Assembly (NCBI GenBank): GCA_027625915.1
Contig: JANTQA010000026.1
Span: 7,440,001 to 7,504,000, forward strand
Length of the DNA stretch: 64,000 bases
Direction of reading: 5' to 3'
Source: Anaeramoeba flamelloides
Lineage: Eukaryota > Metamonada > Anaeramoebidae
The position numbers and the translations under genes are program-made. Below, piece by piece: positions 50,201-60,629 of this stretch. Each line of letters starts with the position of its first letter. Position 1 is the stretch's first letter. The notes below the pieces were generated by a model. That model was not told the DNA's origin. It worked only from the letters and a program-made list of their open reading frames with translations, and did no database searches.

Positions 50201-53200
50201 AAATTTCTGAAAAAGAAGCTTAAATTATTAATTTCCATCTTTTAGAATTGGGTACTTTGAAGATTTATTTTAATTATTGAGATGTTGATTATTTTGGAAA
50301 GCTGAATTAATATTTTGTTCTTTTTATTTTGTAACAAACATTACTTAAAAATAATCTTTAATCATTAACCATATGAATATAGATAAAAGAGAAATCAAAT
50401 TTAATTCATCCCACCAATAAACCATGTACAAACGGTTCATACATTTTTATCACACTGGTATTTGAATTCCAATTGGGAAAACATTTTCACTACATTTATC
50501 AAGTAATTTTAGTCATAACTTTCAAAGGTATAAATCGAAATTACCCTTTTAGAAAAAATAGTCAAATGGAAAAAAAATATCAAATTGATTTTAATTCTAA
50601 AATAGTAATGAAAACGAAAAATTTCCAAATATTTTTTTACTTTTTTTTCATTGTTCAAGAAAGATATATGAAACTCAATTTTTACTCAAACTGGATTAAT
50701 ATCCTATTGTTAAAATTTTAAAGCCAATTTCAGAATAGAGAAATCATAGCTACAAAAAAAAGCAAAAAAGTAAATATTACTGATGTTTACAATTAAAACT
50801 AAATAAATCAAATAAGTTGAAGATGTTTGATTTTTAGTTTAATTTGATGTTTTGAATTCTATTTTGATTCTAATAAAAACTCTATTTTTTACAACATTCA
50901 TATTTACACTTATGTACTACTATTTTACAATTAAAAACGATTTGACTTTTTTTTTTTTTTTTTTAAGAATATTTACTGACAGTTTCACTTTTACGTCACA
51001 AACTTTCTACGAGATTCAAGGCATTAAAAAACCCTCAAATTAAAGTATATTTTTCCAGAATTTTATTACACAAATTATTTTTCTAGAATTTAAATCTTGG
51101 GTCTTAATTTGTGATTATTTTTCTGTGCCTTAAATCATGTAGAAAGTTTGTACCGTAAAAGTGGAACCAACTGTATTTATTATTATTTTTTTGAATTTTA
51201 TTTTTTATTGTTTATATTGATATATCTGAGGCCAGCCATTAATCAGAAATGAGAAATATATTGACAAATTTGAAAACAAAAAAAAAAACAAACAATAATC
51301 AAGAAATAGTATAGCTGCTTTTAAAAAACACAAAATAAAAACTTTTAAAAAGTGCAACACAAACTTCTTCAAAGAACAAGTCAAAAAAAAATGAGTAATA
51401 CCTTCTAAAATGCTTATTAACCATTTTTTTCAAAACAGCTTTATTTTTGGATCTGTTATAAAAAGGTCCATTCTCCAAATTCATGATTTTCAGTATTTTT
51501 TGAAATAATTGTTTTTTTTTAAATTAGAAATCAATTTTAATCACAAAAAATTTCGTTCTCAAGTTTAGTATAAAAATAAACCATAACATTATTGTAATAC
51601 ACGGTAATGACACCATACTTGAAAGTAAAAGAATTATAATTATTATCCTGTTTAAAAACTGTGGACATTGTTTTATTTTTCTTTTTGTGATGATCGTCTC
51701 AAGATTTTCTGATTCTAATAGAAAATCAAACTTTTCCAAATCGATTTCATTTTCAAGTGAGCAAATGAAAAAAAATAATTAGTTCAATTTCCCAAAATTG
51801 TCTTTCATCACAATCCAAAGAATAAAAAACACCGATCTTTACCACAGCATATCAATTAAAACCGATAATTGTCGGTTGATATGGATCTTACTTGTTGAAC
51901 TTTTGGATAAAATTAAAAAATTATAAATTACAATTTAACAGTGGTAAGAAAGAGAAATTGTTATTTTTTTTTTATGAAATAATTAAAAAGTTTTCTCTAC
52001 CAATACAGAAATATTTTGTTACTTGAATAATTATTACATTTATTTATTTTTTTTTCCAATGTTTTAAATCATTTTAAAAATATTATCAAAAATCCAAATT
52101 TATTTAAATTTACCTTTCTTTCTTTATAAGGCCCTTCCATCCATTTTATGAAATATTTTAAAACCAAATTTATAATAAAAAAAATAATTGATAACAGTAT
52201 AAAAACATTTATAACTAAAAAATCTTTCATTAATAATTACAAAATAATTGTTTAATTTTATTTTTTTTTTTGAATTCAAAAATAAAACATGAAAAAAAAC
52301 AAAAACACACAAAAATAAAGTCAAACTTTGTATTAAGAAGTACAAATCGAGTTTCTCATCGGAATAAACAGAGTGGGTACTCAACGAACCAAATACAAAC
52401 GCCAACCACTATATGTATGATTGATTTTGGTCTATCGCGAAGATATCGACATAATGATGGCAATTTAAGGGTACCAAGATCAAAAGTGGGCTTCCGAGGA
52501 ACTGCAAGATATGCTTCAATCAATTCACATAAAGAAAAGGAATTAAGTCGAAGAGACGATCTTTGGTCCCTGTTATATGTATTTGTTGAGTTTCTGAAAG
52601 GGGAATTGCCCTGGTCAAAAATCAAGGACAAACTAATTCTTGAGAAATTAAAAAGTAAATTCAATTCACCATCTTTAGTTAAAGGACTACCCGAAGAATT
52701 TTTAAAAATATTGGAACATGTCCAATCTTTGAAATATGAAGATACACCGAATTATAATTATTTAAGACAATTATTAACCGATGCCTATTATGAAGCGGGC
52801 TATGATGAAAACACAAAATTTGATTGGGAAATTGGGAAAAATAAACGGGGAAAATCACAAAAGAAACAAACATGTAGATGGGATAGCCCGAGATATCAAC
52901 ATAAGAAAAATGGTTATAATAGGAAAAAATCTCAATATTTATTCCAACAGAAATCTAAAAGAAAAAAACAATTATTAAAAAGAATAAATACTCATAAAAC
53001 AATGTCTGATGTTCCCTTCGATTCAAATTATACAAGGTCCTCCTTTAATTATTCACCACACAAAAAAAATATCTCCAAAAACAACAATCAAAAAAAAAAA
53101 ATATTTAGCAAAAAATTTTTAAATGGAATTCAAAAAATGAACCAAATTGTAATACCCTCTCACCAAGAACTGTTAAAAAGAAAAAAAAATAAAACGATCT

Positions 53201-53574
53201 ATTGTTTAAAGAAATTAAAAATTAATTCATCACAAATGATCCAAAACCGGAAAAAAAAGGGATTAAACTTTTATGATTTAATTAAATCTAATTCTATTAA
53301 CAATAATAACATTAACGAAAAAAATAAAAGACAAAACAATATACAATTACAAACTAAGAAACAATTTGGAAAAAATATAAAAGGCCACAAAAATGAAAAA
53401 GGAAAAGAACGAAAAAGAAAAAATATACATAATAATATCAATTTAAAAATTTCGAGCAAGGATATTTCTTCAAAAAAGAAAAAACAAATTAAAATTAAGA
53501 AACGAATTAAGGAAAAAGAATCTTTTGAAACTGAAATAGTTGAAAGACAGTTTTGTCGCTGTATTATCCAATAA
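47299..53574 (+). CDS. Tau-tubulin-kinase-like (CK1 group) Ser/Thr kinase with CaaX tail
   Basis: Exons 47299-47697 and 52321-53574 join in phase 0 into 550 residues. Kinase marks in order: P-loop IGKGGFGEIY (16-25), Lys39 of VAIK, Glu53, FVHRDIKP (126-133, Asp130 catalytic) joined to SNF (134-136), DFG at 168-170, then RNN-like GFRGTARYASINSHKEKELSRRDDLWSLLYVFVEFLKGELPW, the wording of TTBK/Asator kinases (GFRGTVRYASVNAH, DDLWSLFYMLVEF). About 20 extra residues precede the DFG strand. After the kinase domain the tail is Lys/Asn-rich and strongly basic, ending ...CRCIIQ; the last four residues form a CaaX prenylation box. CK1-group kinases phosphorylate acidic or primed Ser/Thr sites; TTBKs act on tubulin-associated proteins, but the substrate here is unknown. 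Confidence 0.92.
48226..48541. repeat. Inverted-repeat element G
   Basis: AAAATTGTGATTTTTCCTTC, CTATGATACTTTT and CTCTCAAGGGT at 48229-48281 are answered in complement by ACTCTTGAGGGC, CTCATAGTTAATG and AAAATCACAATTTTAAC at 48480-48541, about 55 bp imperfect. Single copy in this window. Confidence 0.55.
48766..49144 (+). mobile_element. MITE family C, copy C4, interrupted by B3
   Basis: The ends TTAAGGTACTAATTTCTATT and GAGATTATCCCCTTAA and the interior match C1-C3. Element B3 plus its duplicated TA accounts for 200 bp; removing it leaves 179 bp, the exact length of C3. Confidence 0.85.
48916..49113. mobile_element. Palindromic MITE family B, copy B3 (nested in C4)
   Basis: A 198-bp palindrome, CAGTCAGCTCCACTTTTAAG at the left and ...AAAAGTTTAACTGACTG at the right, flanked by TA. 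It lies inside C4, within the kinase intron. Confidence 0.85.
49349..49922. mobile_element. Foldback element F1
   Basis: About 574 bp with two arms of 200-260 bp that are close complements: GATTATCTTGTGTCTTTTGT, GACCACTTGTTAATTTGGTT, CTTGTCTGATCGATCTTGTG, ATATGGGTTTTAATAGTGGT and TTTCCGAAATCCTGTATTGA all recur in complement on the right. This is the best preserved member of family F here, which suggests recent insertion. Apparent frames inside are not real genes. Confidence 0.9.
50110..50345. mobile_element. MITE family J, copy J2
   Basis: The left end TACTATTTATTGTGAAATAA and the complement-type right end TTATTTTGTAACAAACATTA match J1 and J3; it lies in the kinase intron. Confidence 0.6.
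50974..51175. mobile_element. Palindromic MITE family B, copy B4
   Basis: A diverged copy: GACAGTTTCACTTTTACGTC at the left, AGAAAGTTTGTACCGTAAAA and CCAACTGTA at the right, around a TTATTTTTCTAGAATTT centre. Confidence 0.75.
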
Positions 53575-53603
53575 TAATGCCAATTATATAATAATTCCAA
53601 TTT

Positions 53604-53616
53604 TAATAATAATAAT

Positions 53617-53663
<47 letters not shown>

Positions 53664-53682
53664 TATATATATATATATATAT
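53604..53682. repeat. (TAA)n-(TA)n microsatellite
   Basis: A TAA run followed by about 30 TA units, broken once by AG near 53661, lying 30 bp after the kinase stop codon in its 3' flank. Confidence 0.92.
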
Positions 53683-53935
53683 GATAATCATTTTACTTTG
53701 AATTTTAATTTTTAATTCAAATCTTCTCAAATATATTCTGCAAATATAGAGAATTTCTAAAAATAATATATGAAATAAATTAAAGAAGTTTACAAAGTAG
53801 TTTTTTTTTAAAAAAAAAAATCAATGAAGAAATGATTATAAAAAACCTACTTTTTTTCATAAATAATTATTTTTAGAATTAAATTTTATAAAAAAAATCT
53901 TTTTTTTTTTATTTTTATTTTTATTTATTATTGGA

Positions 53936-54430
53936 TAGAGGCGATTCCACAAAATTACCCCCTGTTTACCGTTAGGTTTTTTTTTTAATTTAAAATAATT
54001 GAGTAAAATCAAATAAATTTTCTCCATTCTTTTGAATTCTGGAAAACCGCCTTTAGGTTTTCTTGAGTTTTCTGTTTATTTGCAAAGTGTTATAGGTTTT
54101 TTTTGAGGTTTTCTATTTTATTTAGAAAATCAATAGAATTTCGTTAGGTTTTTTTTTTTTTTCGAAATAAACAGAAATTTTTCATAAATTTTCGGTTTAT
54201 TTCGAAAAGTAAAAAAAAAAAAAACTAAAACACTTCACAAATAAATAGAAAACTCAAAAAAAACTAAAGAAAATCAATAGATTTTAGAAATAAAATAGAA
54301 AACCTCAAAAAAACCTAGAACACTTCACAAATAAATAGAAAAGTCAAAAAAACCTAACGAAAATCTATTGATTTTAGAAATAAAACAGAAAACCTCAAAA
54401 AAACCTAGGCACTCGATGACACTTTCTAAA
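53936..54430. repeat. Palindromic AT repeat family K, copy K2
   Basis: It matches K1 at 31680-32790: CCGTTAGGTTTTTTTT and TCTCCATTCTTTTGAATTCT on the left, then alternating inverted units (CAAATAAATAGAAAA, AAAATCAATAGATTTTAGAA, CAAAAAAACCTAGAACACTT) and an end CTAGGCACTCGATGACACTT. No coding sequence. Confidence 0.75.
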
Positions 54431-56650
54431 ACTCTAAAATTGTATTTAAAGTTTTTAAACTTACTATAATGTAGGTAAGATTATAACTTAAAGTATATTT
54501 TTTCTTTAAAAAATGAAAATAAAAATTTTTAAATTTCTAAACAAATAAAAGAAAAAGAGAAAGAAAAGTAAGAAACGAAAAAAAAAAAAAAAAAAAAAAA
54601 TTAAAAACTTCATTGAAAATATTTTTTCTACTCCAAGTGTTGAATGGGTTGTTGGTAGTTTCCTTTTATACAGAATCGTTAGCATCGTCATCATAATTTG
54701 TTTTAATAAACAGATCTAAAGAGTTGAACAACAATATATCAACTCAAATAGGTTACTTTATTAAGTTTTAGAACTTTATAAATGATTTAAAATCATAAAG
54801 TGCTCGTTTTTAAGAATAAGAATTGTTTTTTGAAATTTTATTTGCTTTTTTTTTTTTTATTTTTTTTTTTTAGTTACTTTGAGTTTTTTTTATTTTTTTT
54901 TTTGCAAGTTTACTACAGCTTATTTTCTCAAAATTCCAATACAATACACCGAATCGACTTCTATTGTATAAACACAGTCCAAACAACAACTCAGCAGATT
55001 ACCCTAGAAATTTTGATTTATTCCAATTAATTTCGGTTTCAATTTGCAATAGTTGGGTTCAGAACTCTTTGTTGAATAAATCCAATTCAATTCGTTCTTG
55101 ATCTGATCTGATCAAGTTAATTTAATATCTCATCACGTATAGGTATATAAATTCTTATAATGATCTTTTTTTACTTTTGCCTACAAAAACCTAAAACAAA
55201 AAAAGGGGGGGTTCAAACAACTATGAAAGGTAAATTTGGAAAAAGTCAAAAGTGTAAAAAAGAAATGTAAAAAGTATAAATAATAAAAAAAATTTTTTAT
55301 CTGAAATGATAAAAAAATTTCATATATGTTAGAAGTATCAAAATCCAAATATATATATATATAAATTCAACTATTATTTCATAAATAATAAGAAAATAGA
55401 ATTTTTATTGATTTTTCAATTAAATGTATCTATAATTTTTGATTTCAATGAGTCTATAATCAAAATTTCTTTCAAATTAAATTAAATTAAATTCATCAAA
55501 TTAAATTGTTTTTTTTTTCTTCTTCAATTTCAAAATACTTTTATTTATCAATGAACTATTTAAATATTATTTAATCTTTTAATTTTATTTTTTTGTTTAT
55601 TTTAACCTCATAAATTAATGATTATTAACAATTTACTATTTTTTTAAAGGATTTTTTTTTTAATTTAGAATTAGAATTTTTTTTTTTTTTTTTGATTAGA
55701 AACTAACAAATAAAAGTATTTAATGAAAAAGTACGATTGACCAATCAACCCTTACGAACAAAATTTTTTAATTTATCTTAGTTCAAATTTTTTATTACTA
55801 TACTCCTTCATTGAAGATAGATTCGTATTATTAAAATATGAAGTTCTCTACTCTGACAATAAAATCAATCAAGATTTTTATTTATTTTGATTATTGATTT
55901 TTTATTAATACTTTTCGGTGCAGTAGAAATAATTAAACCATTAAAGCTGTTCTGAATCTTCTTTATTTTTTAATGTCCAAATAATTCTAGCACACACTTC
56001 AATTAATCAAATAAGGTACAAAAGAATAAAATAGTTACAAAAAAAAAATGAATAAAGTACAAAACAGATTTTTTTTAATAACGACCAACCTCATTTTATA
56101 ACTTATACTCTTTTTAAACAAAAACACTTTGTGCTTAATTTAGAAGAGTTGTGCCTTAAAAAAAATTTTTTTTTTATTACCTTATTTGATTAATTGGGAT
56201 CTGTTTTTAAAAAGTAAATAGACTCTATAAAACGAGTTTCCTATTTTAATTCATTACACCGAATTAGAATAATAAAAATGATTGAAAAAAAACTAATATA
56301 TTAGCTATTTTTTATATATTTTTTTCCATAAATGATCTAAAACATTTCAAGATCCCTATTAGCTTTATTAAATAAGATAAAATAACACCAATTACTGAAA
56401 ATGTTACCAAGAATAAATGTAAAATATTTTCAAAAAAAAATTGAATACGAACTAGATTATTATTATTATTATTTGATAATGTCAATTTTCTTATTCTGAT
56501 TCAAAAAAATAACTGTAAATATCAAACTTGTTTGAGAAAAAAAATTTTTTAAAAATAGATAGATAATTTCAATATTTTCAGTATAAAAATCATTATAATA
56601 TAATATTTTTCAAAGAATTTTTGTTATATAATTGTTTTGATCAACATATA
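54431..56650. other. Gene-free AT-rich stretch, 2.2 kb
   Basis: Homopolymer A at about 54578-54601 and several T runs; otherwise no gene or repeat was recognised. Confidence 0.45.
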
Positions 56651-56845
56651 CACTCAGTTTCACTTTTAAGGTACAAACTTTCAACGACATTTAAGGCACA
56701 AAAAGATCTCAAAGTAGGGCACAAAAATTGTAATTTTTTTTTTACAATTTATTTTACTAGATTCTGAATTTTGTGCCTAAATTTGAGATTTTTATTGTGC
56801 ATTAAATTTCGTTGAAAGTTTGTGCCTTAAATTTGAAACTGACTG
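56651..56845. mobile_element. Palindromic MITE family B, copy B5
   Basis: A 195-bp palindrome CACTCAGTTTCACTTTTAAG...GAAACTGACTG with TA on both sides; the interior matches B7 closely. Its right-hand TA is immediately followed by element A3. Confidence 0.88.
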
Positions 56846-56847
56846 TA

Positions 56848-57071
56848 AGCCATTTTTCAAAATTAGGGGCAAACTTTTTTATGATTATTTTTTTTCTTTT
56901 TTGATTTGTCTTTCAATAAATAAAATACTTATACTGTATTTTTATTTAAGAATCTATATTGGTTATTATCTCGAAAAACTTTAGTAAAATATATTATTAT
57001 TCAAAAACAAAAAAACAATTAAATAATTTTTTTTCAGATGAAAAATCAGCCCCTATTTTTGAAATTAGGCA
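56848..57071 (+). mobile_element. MITE family A, copy A3
   Basis: Parallel to A2, with AAAATTAGGGGCAAACTTTT near the left end, ATCTATATTGGTTATTATCT inside and GAAAAATCAGCCCCTATTTT at the right. It starts directly at the TA that ends B5. Confidence 0.85.
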
Positions 57072-57294
57072 AATATGTGTTTATTTTACCTAAAATTCTT
57101 TATATTTTTTAATAATATAAGAATTCTGTTTAATTAAAAAGATATAGGTTTAGAACTATTTTATTGATAGAATTATTAGAGGAATTTAATCCCGATAAGA
57201 GTAATTTAATTAATTTCAATAACCATATACTTACTTTTATATTTCCCTATGGTGAAAGCTAATGACTTAATAGTCAAAGACTATGCTTTGTTTC

Positions 57295-57835
57295 TGTCTA
57301 ATTGGGCCAAATATTTTTTTCAAAATATCAATTATTTTTTATAAATTGAACTTTTAAGAATAAATAAATAATAAGTAGAATAATACACTTCGGAGATTAG
57401 TTGGTTTCTGTTTGAAATAAATCTAAATAATTAGCGAATATATTTTCTTAAACATTAAAAACCAAAATTCTAAGGTTTTACAAATCGAAAAACAAAAAAT
57501 GTTCAATTTTGATCTAAAAATTGAAGATCCAAATAAAATCTAAATAGAAATAAATATCATTTTTCTACCAGCATTCTTCACTATTCCAATAACATTAGAA
57601 CAACAATTTTTTACAAAATGACTATCGATCTTGAAATAAAAAAAAACTTGCAAATGAATTATATTATCAAAAAATTAAATGGGAAGAAAAAATGTGTAAA
57701 AATGTGAAAAATGATTTCAATTTGGAAATTTTCCAAAAAGAAAATTGATTCCTCTCATATCCATTCAAACACTTTAAAACACAGGCAATTCAACATTCAC
57801 AACAGCTGGGTCTCTTTGACTGGAAAATAGTTAAG
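57295..57835 (+). repeat. Repeat family D, copy D2
   Basis: Collinear with D1, with the right end CTCTTTGACTGGAAAATAGT giving CAGTCAAAGAGACCCAGC in complement. The best preserved blocks are TATTCCAATAACATTAGAAC and GCAAATGAATTATATTATC. Non-coding. Confidence 0.75.
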
Positions 57836-58086
57836 TATTATCGTCTAGTAATTTTGAAAACTTTTTTTTATCATTATAATATAATGGTTTTTGTTTCTGT
57901 GATTTAAAATTGAATTAAGAAAACATCAAAAAGATCAAAAAATTCAATTAGAATTGGAATTTTATCCAGCAAAAGGATAAAAAAAAAAAAAAAAAAAAAA
58001 CAGAAAAAGTAAAATTGGACATTAAAAAACAAATAAATTTTTTTCGGTAAATTAACAAAATATCACAAAAAAATATTTGGAAAAAA

Positions 58087-59382
58087 TTAGATTATAATAG
58101 GGATTGTATCAACAATACCTTCTGAATTATTATTGATACCATTTGTTTCAATTTTCACACGGCACAAAGGGCAAAGGTTGCTCCTTGTAAACCATTGCGT
58201 GATACAGTTTTCGCAAAAGATATGGTTACAGGGATGTAGAGTGACAGGACTGACGAATTGGTCCATGCAAATTGAGCAATTGCCTGCAAAGTCGTCCAAT
58301 TCCTGCTGGGTTGAATACCTGCCAAAGGAGAATTGTCTATGCCACAAGTTCTTGCCTTCCTTGAAAAGTTTTTTGATTGGCAACAATAATATATAAACCT
58401 TGATTGCCAAATAAGTGAAAAACACGCATTTGTAAAAGAAGGTATTCTTTGATTCAATAAACCACAGATACCAAATTGAAATGGGGACAACCATGCGGTA
58501 TATTTTCCAGAAATTTTGCAAGAAAGTGTATGAGAGAATGCAGTGCCCCTGTGAAAGAAAGTTTGGCAGTGTGACGATCAAAATGGTTAAAAGCACAATC
58601 GAAAGCGAAATGGATGCGCTTGAAATTAGAAACGATGTCCATATGGGGTCTGTGAACTTTGAAAACTTGATGTCGTCAGATGTTGCAGAAAAGTATAAGA
58701 TCTTCCAGACCTTTTGGCGGCTGGGGAATTGCACAAAGATCGACAACGCAATGAGAATCAAATTCCAAATGAAGACGTAAAACAAGGATATTTTCTTTGT
58801 CTTTTTATAGTTGCTCACCTCTCGTTGAAGGATTTCACCAGACGCATAAAACGCGACCGCGATCATGATCACGACCAAGCATTTCACCACGTGCTCATAA
58901 ATGAAAATAAAGACCAAAAGCATCAAGAACGGAGAGTTTTTTAAAAACCAAATCATGAACGATTCAAAAAACTGTTCCACTTCAATTTCCAGTGGCACAT
59001 TCAGGTTTTGATTAATTTGGTGGCGAAAGCCTTCGTCGAGTGGAATCTCCCTTGGCGGGAAGGGGATGGGCAATCCAAAAATTGCTCTTCTTTCTTCGTT
59101 TCCATTTCGTTCATTATTTTCGTTATTGTGATTGTGATTGTGGTTGTGGTTGTGATTGTGATTGTTGTGGTTGGCATTAAGTGGGTTTTCGAGATCAATT
59201 TCGTCGTCTTGGTCGTCTTCTTGATCATGGAGATCTTGCTCTTGTTGTTCAAAAATTCGATTAAGATTTTCATTCATGCTTAATGAATTGAAAATTTGCT
59301 GAAACAATCCAGAGACTTGTCGCATAGGATTTCTTTCTTCGTCTGTTTCGTTTTCTGTGTTACTCTCATTTTCGTTGTTCAT
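58087..59382 (-). CDS. RNFT1/2-like transmembrane RING E3 ubiquitin ligase
   Basis: A single-exon 431-residue protein. The N-terminal 130 residues are low complexity, Asn/Glu-rich with an (HN)n repeat at 71-86. Hydrophobic segments at about 142-162, 164-182, 199-218, 247-272 and 317-336, with a weaker one at 296-310, suggest a multi-pass membrane protein. The C-terminus carries a C3HC4 RING: Cys369, Cys372, Cys385, His387, Cys390, Cys393, Cys404, Cys407 (CSICMDQF, HPCNHIFCENCITQW, CPLCRVKI). This layout, with VPISIWYLW and KLFKEGKNLW before the RING, fits the RNFT family, ER-membrane E3 ligases linked to ER-associated degradation in animals. The start ATG (MNNENESNTE) is preceded by CCAAA. 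All zinc ligands are present, so it should be active. Confidence 0.92.
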   Translation of the reverse strand: MNNENESNTENETDEERNPMRQVSGLFQQIFNSLSMNENLNRIFEQQEQDLHDQEDDQDDEIDLENPLNANHNNHNHNHNHNHNHNNENNERNGNEERRAIFGLPIPFPPREIPLDEGFRHQINQNLNVPLEIEVEQFFESFMIWFLKNSPFLMLLVFIFIYEHVVKCLVVIMIAVAFYASGEILQREVSNYKKTKKISLFYVFIWNLILIALSIFVQFPSRQKVWKILYFSATSDDIKFSKFTDPIWTSFLISSASISLSIVLLTILIVTLPNFLSQGHCILSYTFLQNFWKIYRMVVPISIWYLWFIESKNTFFYKCVFFTYLAIKVYILLLPIKKLFKEGKNLWHRQFSFGRYSTQQELDDFAGNCSICMDQFVSPVTLHPCNHIFCENCITQWFTRSNLCPLCRVKIETNGINNNSEGIVDTIPIII

Positions 59383-60251
59383 TTTGGTTTGTATTAGTTT
59401 GAGTTTTAGTTTTAGTGTTCGCTTTTATGAAAGAAGATTCAAATTAACCTCTTTTATTTTGGATTTTGCAAAAATCAAAAAATAAAAGGTACAAAAATCT
59501 AAAAAAAATGAATTCACAAAAATTGCAATAATTTATCAATCACTACAATTTCGTTGATACAATTTCAAAGTTTTTCGTTTTCACTAAAGTGAGTTGTAAA
59601 ATAATAGCATCAGAATAAATTCGACATGATGTTTGCATCTGGTGAAGATTACAACGAAATATTTTAGCCTTACTAATCACTTTCAAATAGTTTTGGTTTT
59701 CTATGACGAACTCACTTGTTATAAATCCTACTAACTCATTTCCGAAAAGTAATTTCCTTTATGAATATTAATACTTGACCATAACTAGTAAATAAAAATA
59801 TATTATTTCTGATATTTTATCACAAGAAGACTGTCAACAAATAATTTTATTTGGTAATCTTATTAAATAATAATTTGAAAACTAATTTTCCAAATTTTAT
59901 ATTTTTTTGAAAAACTTATTTCATGACAAAAAATATTTTCTTAATCTTATTATCCTACAGTATAATAGTTTCTGGATAGGTATTTGATCAATGAATGTTA
60001 TTTTTGTAAAAGAAAAAATTATTCCCTTGGCTAAATATCATTTTTATGTTAGGATCTGTACATCACATTTTCAAATTACAAACTCGATTATTTCAATAGG
60101 TGTGCTTATGTCATATTTCAAAATTGTTAGAATGTTTATACTTGAGAGAATATTAAACTAACAAAAACTATGATTTTTCAATTTAAAGATTTTTATAAAT
60201 TTTTTTGAATTTGCTTGTAAATTTATGTCAAAGCAAAAAATCTGATTGCTA
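59383..60251. other. Gene-free stretch upstream of the RING gene
   Basis: This is the 5' side of the RNFT-like gene; no specific promoter element or other gene was identified. Confidence 0.4.
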
Positions 60252-60380
60252 CAGCCGTTTCAACTCAGGTGTGAATCGTACTCATTCATTGAATGGTTGG
60301 GAAAGATTCCGAGTCAATTTAAAATGGTTTCTCGACCATTCAACAAATGAGTGTGATTCACACCTGAGTTGAAACGGCTG
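60252..60380. mobile_element. Hairpin-like MITE P, 129 bp
   Basis: The ends CAGCCGTTTCAACTCAGGTG and the exact complement are flanked by TA; the arms continue through GTGAATC, TACTCATT and GAATGGT with few mismatches, so nearly the whole element folds into one hairpin. Single copy here. Confidence 0.88.
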
Positions 60381-60405
60381 TACAAGATAAACTTACTTTT
60401 AAATC

Positions 60406-60629
60406 TACTGATAATTGTTAAATAAAAAGATCAAAATTTCATTCCGCTTAACAAAAAAAACACCATCCCATGATTCAAAATAAATCATCAAAGTACCCAA
60501 ATTCTCAAAGAGGTAAATTAATAATCTAAACAGATTTAAGAATTAAAAATTTGAAATTTTAAAGGTTAAAAACCTTTTTTTGGAAACATGAATGAAAATT
60601 TTCTTTGGTTTATTTTGCAACAAATAGTA
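60406..60629. mobile_element. MITE family J, copy J3
   Basis: AGATCAAAATTTCATTCCGC at the left and GAATGAAAATTTTCTTTGG plus TTATTTTGCAACAAATAGTA at the right match J1 and J2. It lies 25 bp from element P. Confidence 0.6.

Larger units (their letters stand above)
47698..52320 (+). other. 4,623-bp intron in the kinase gene, full of mobile elements
   Basis: Donor AAGCCA|GTAAGA right after HRDIKP; acceptor CAAAAATAAAG|TCAAAC right before SNF. The join falls inside the catalytic loop and leaves no missing or extra residue. The intron holds at least five element insertions: inverted repeat G (48226-48541), MITE C4 with B3 nested, foldback F1, MITE J2 and palindrome B4. The large intron size is largely explained by them. 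Confidence 0.88.

Noticed and set aside
58133-59283. Several frames overlapping the RING gene on both strands
   Set aside because: They are shadows of the RNFT-like coding sequence and its (HN)n repeat.
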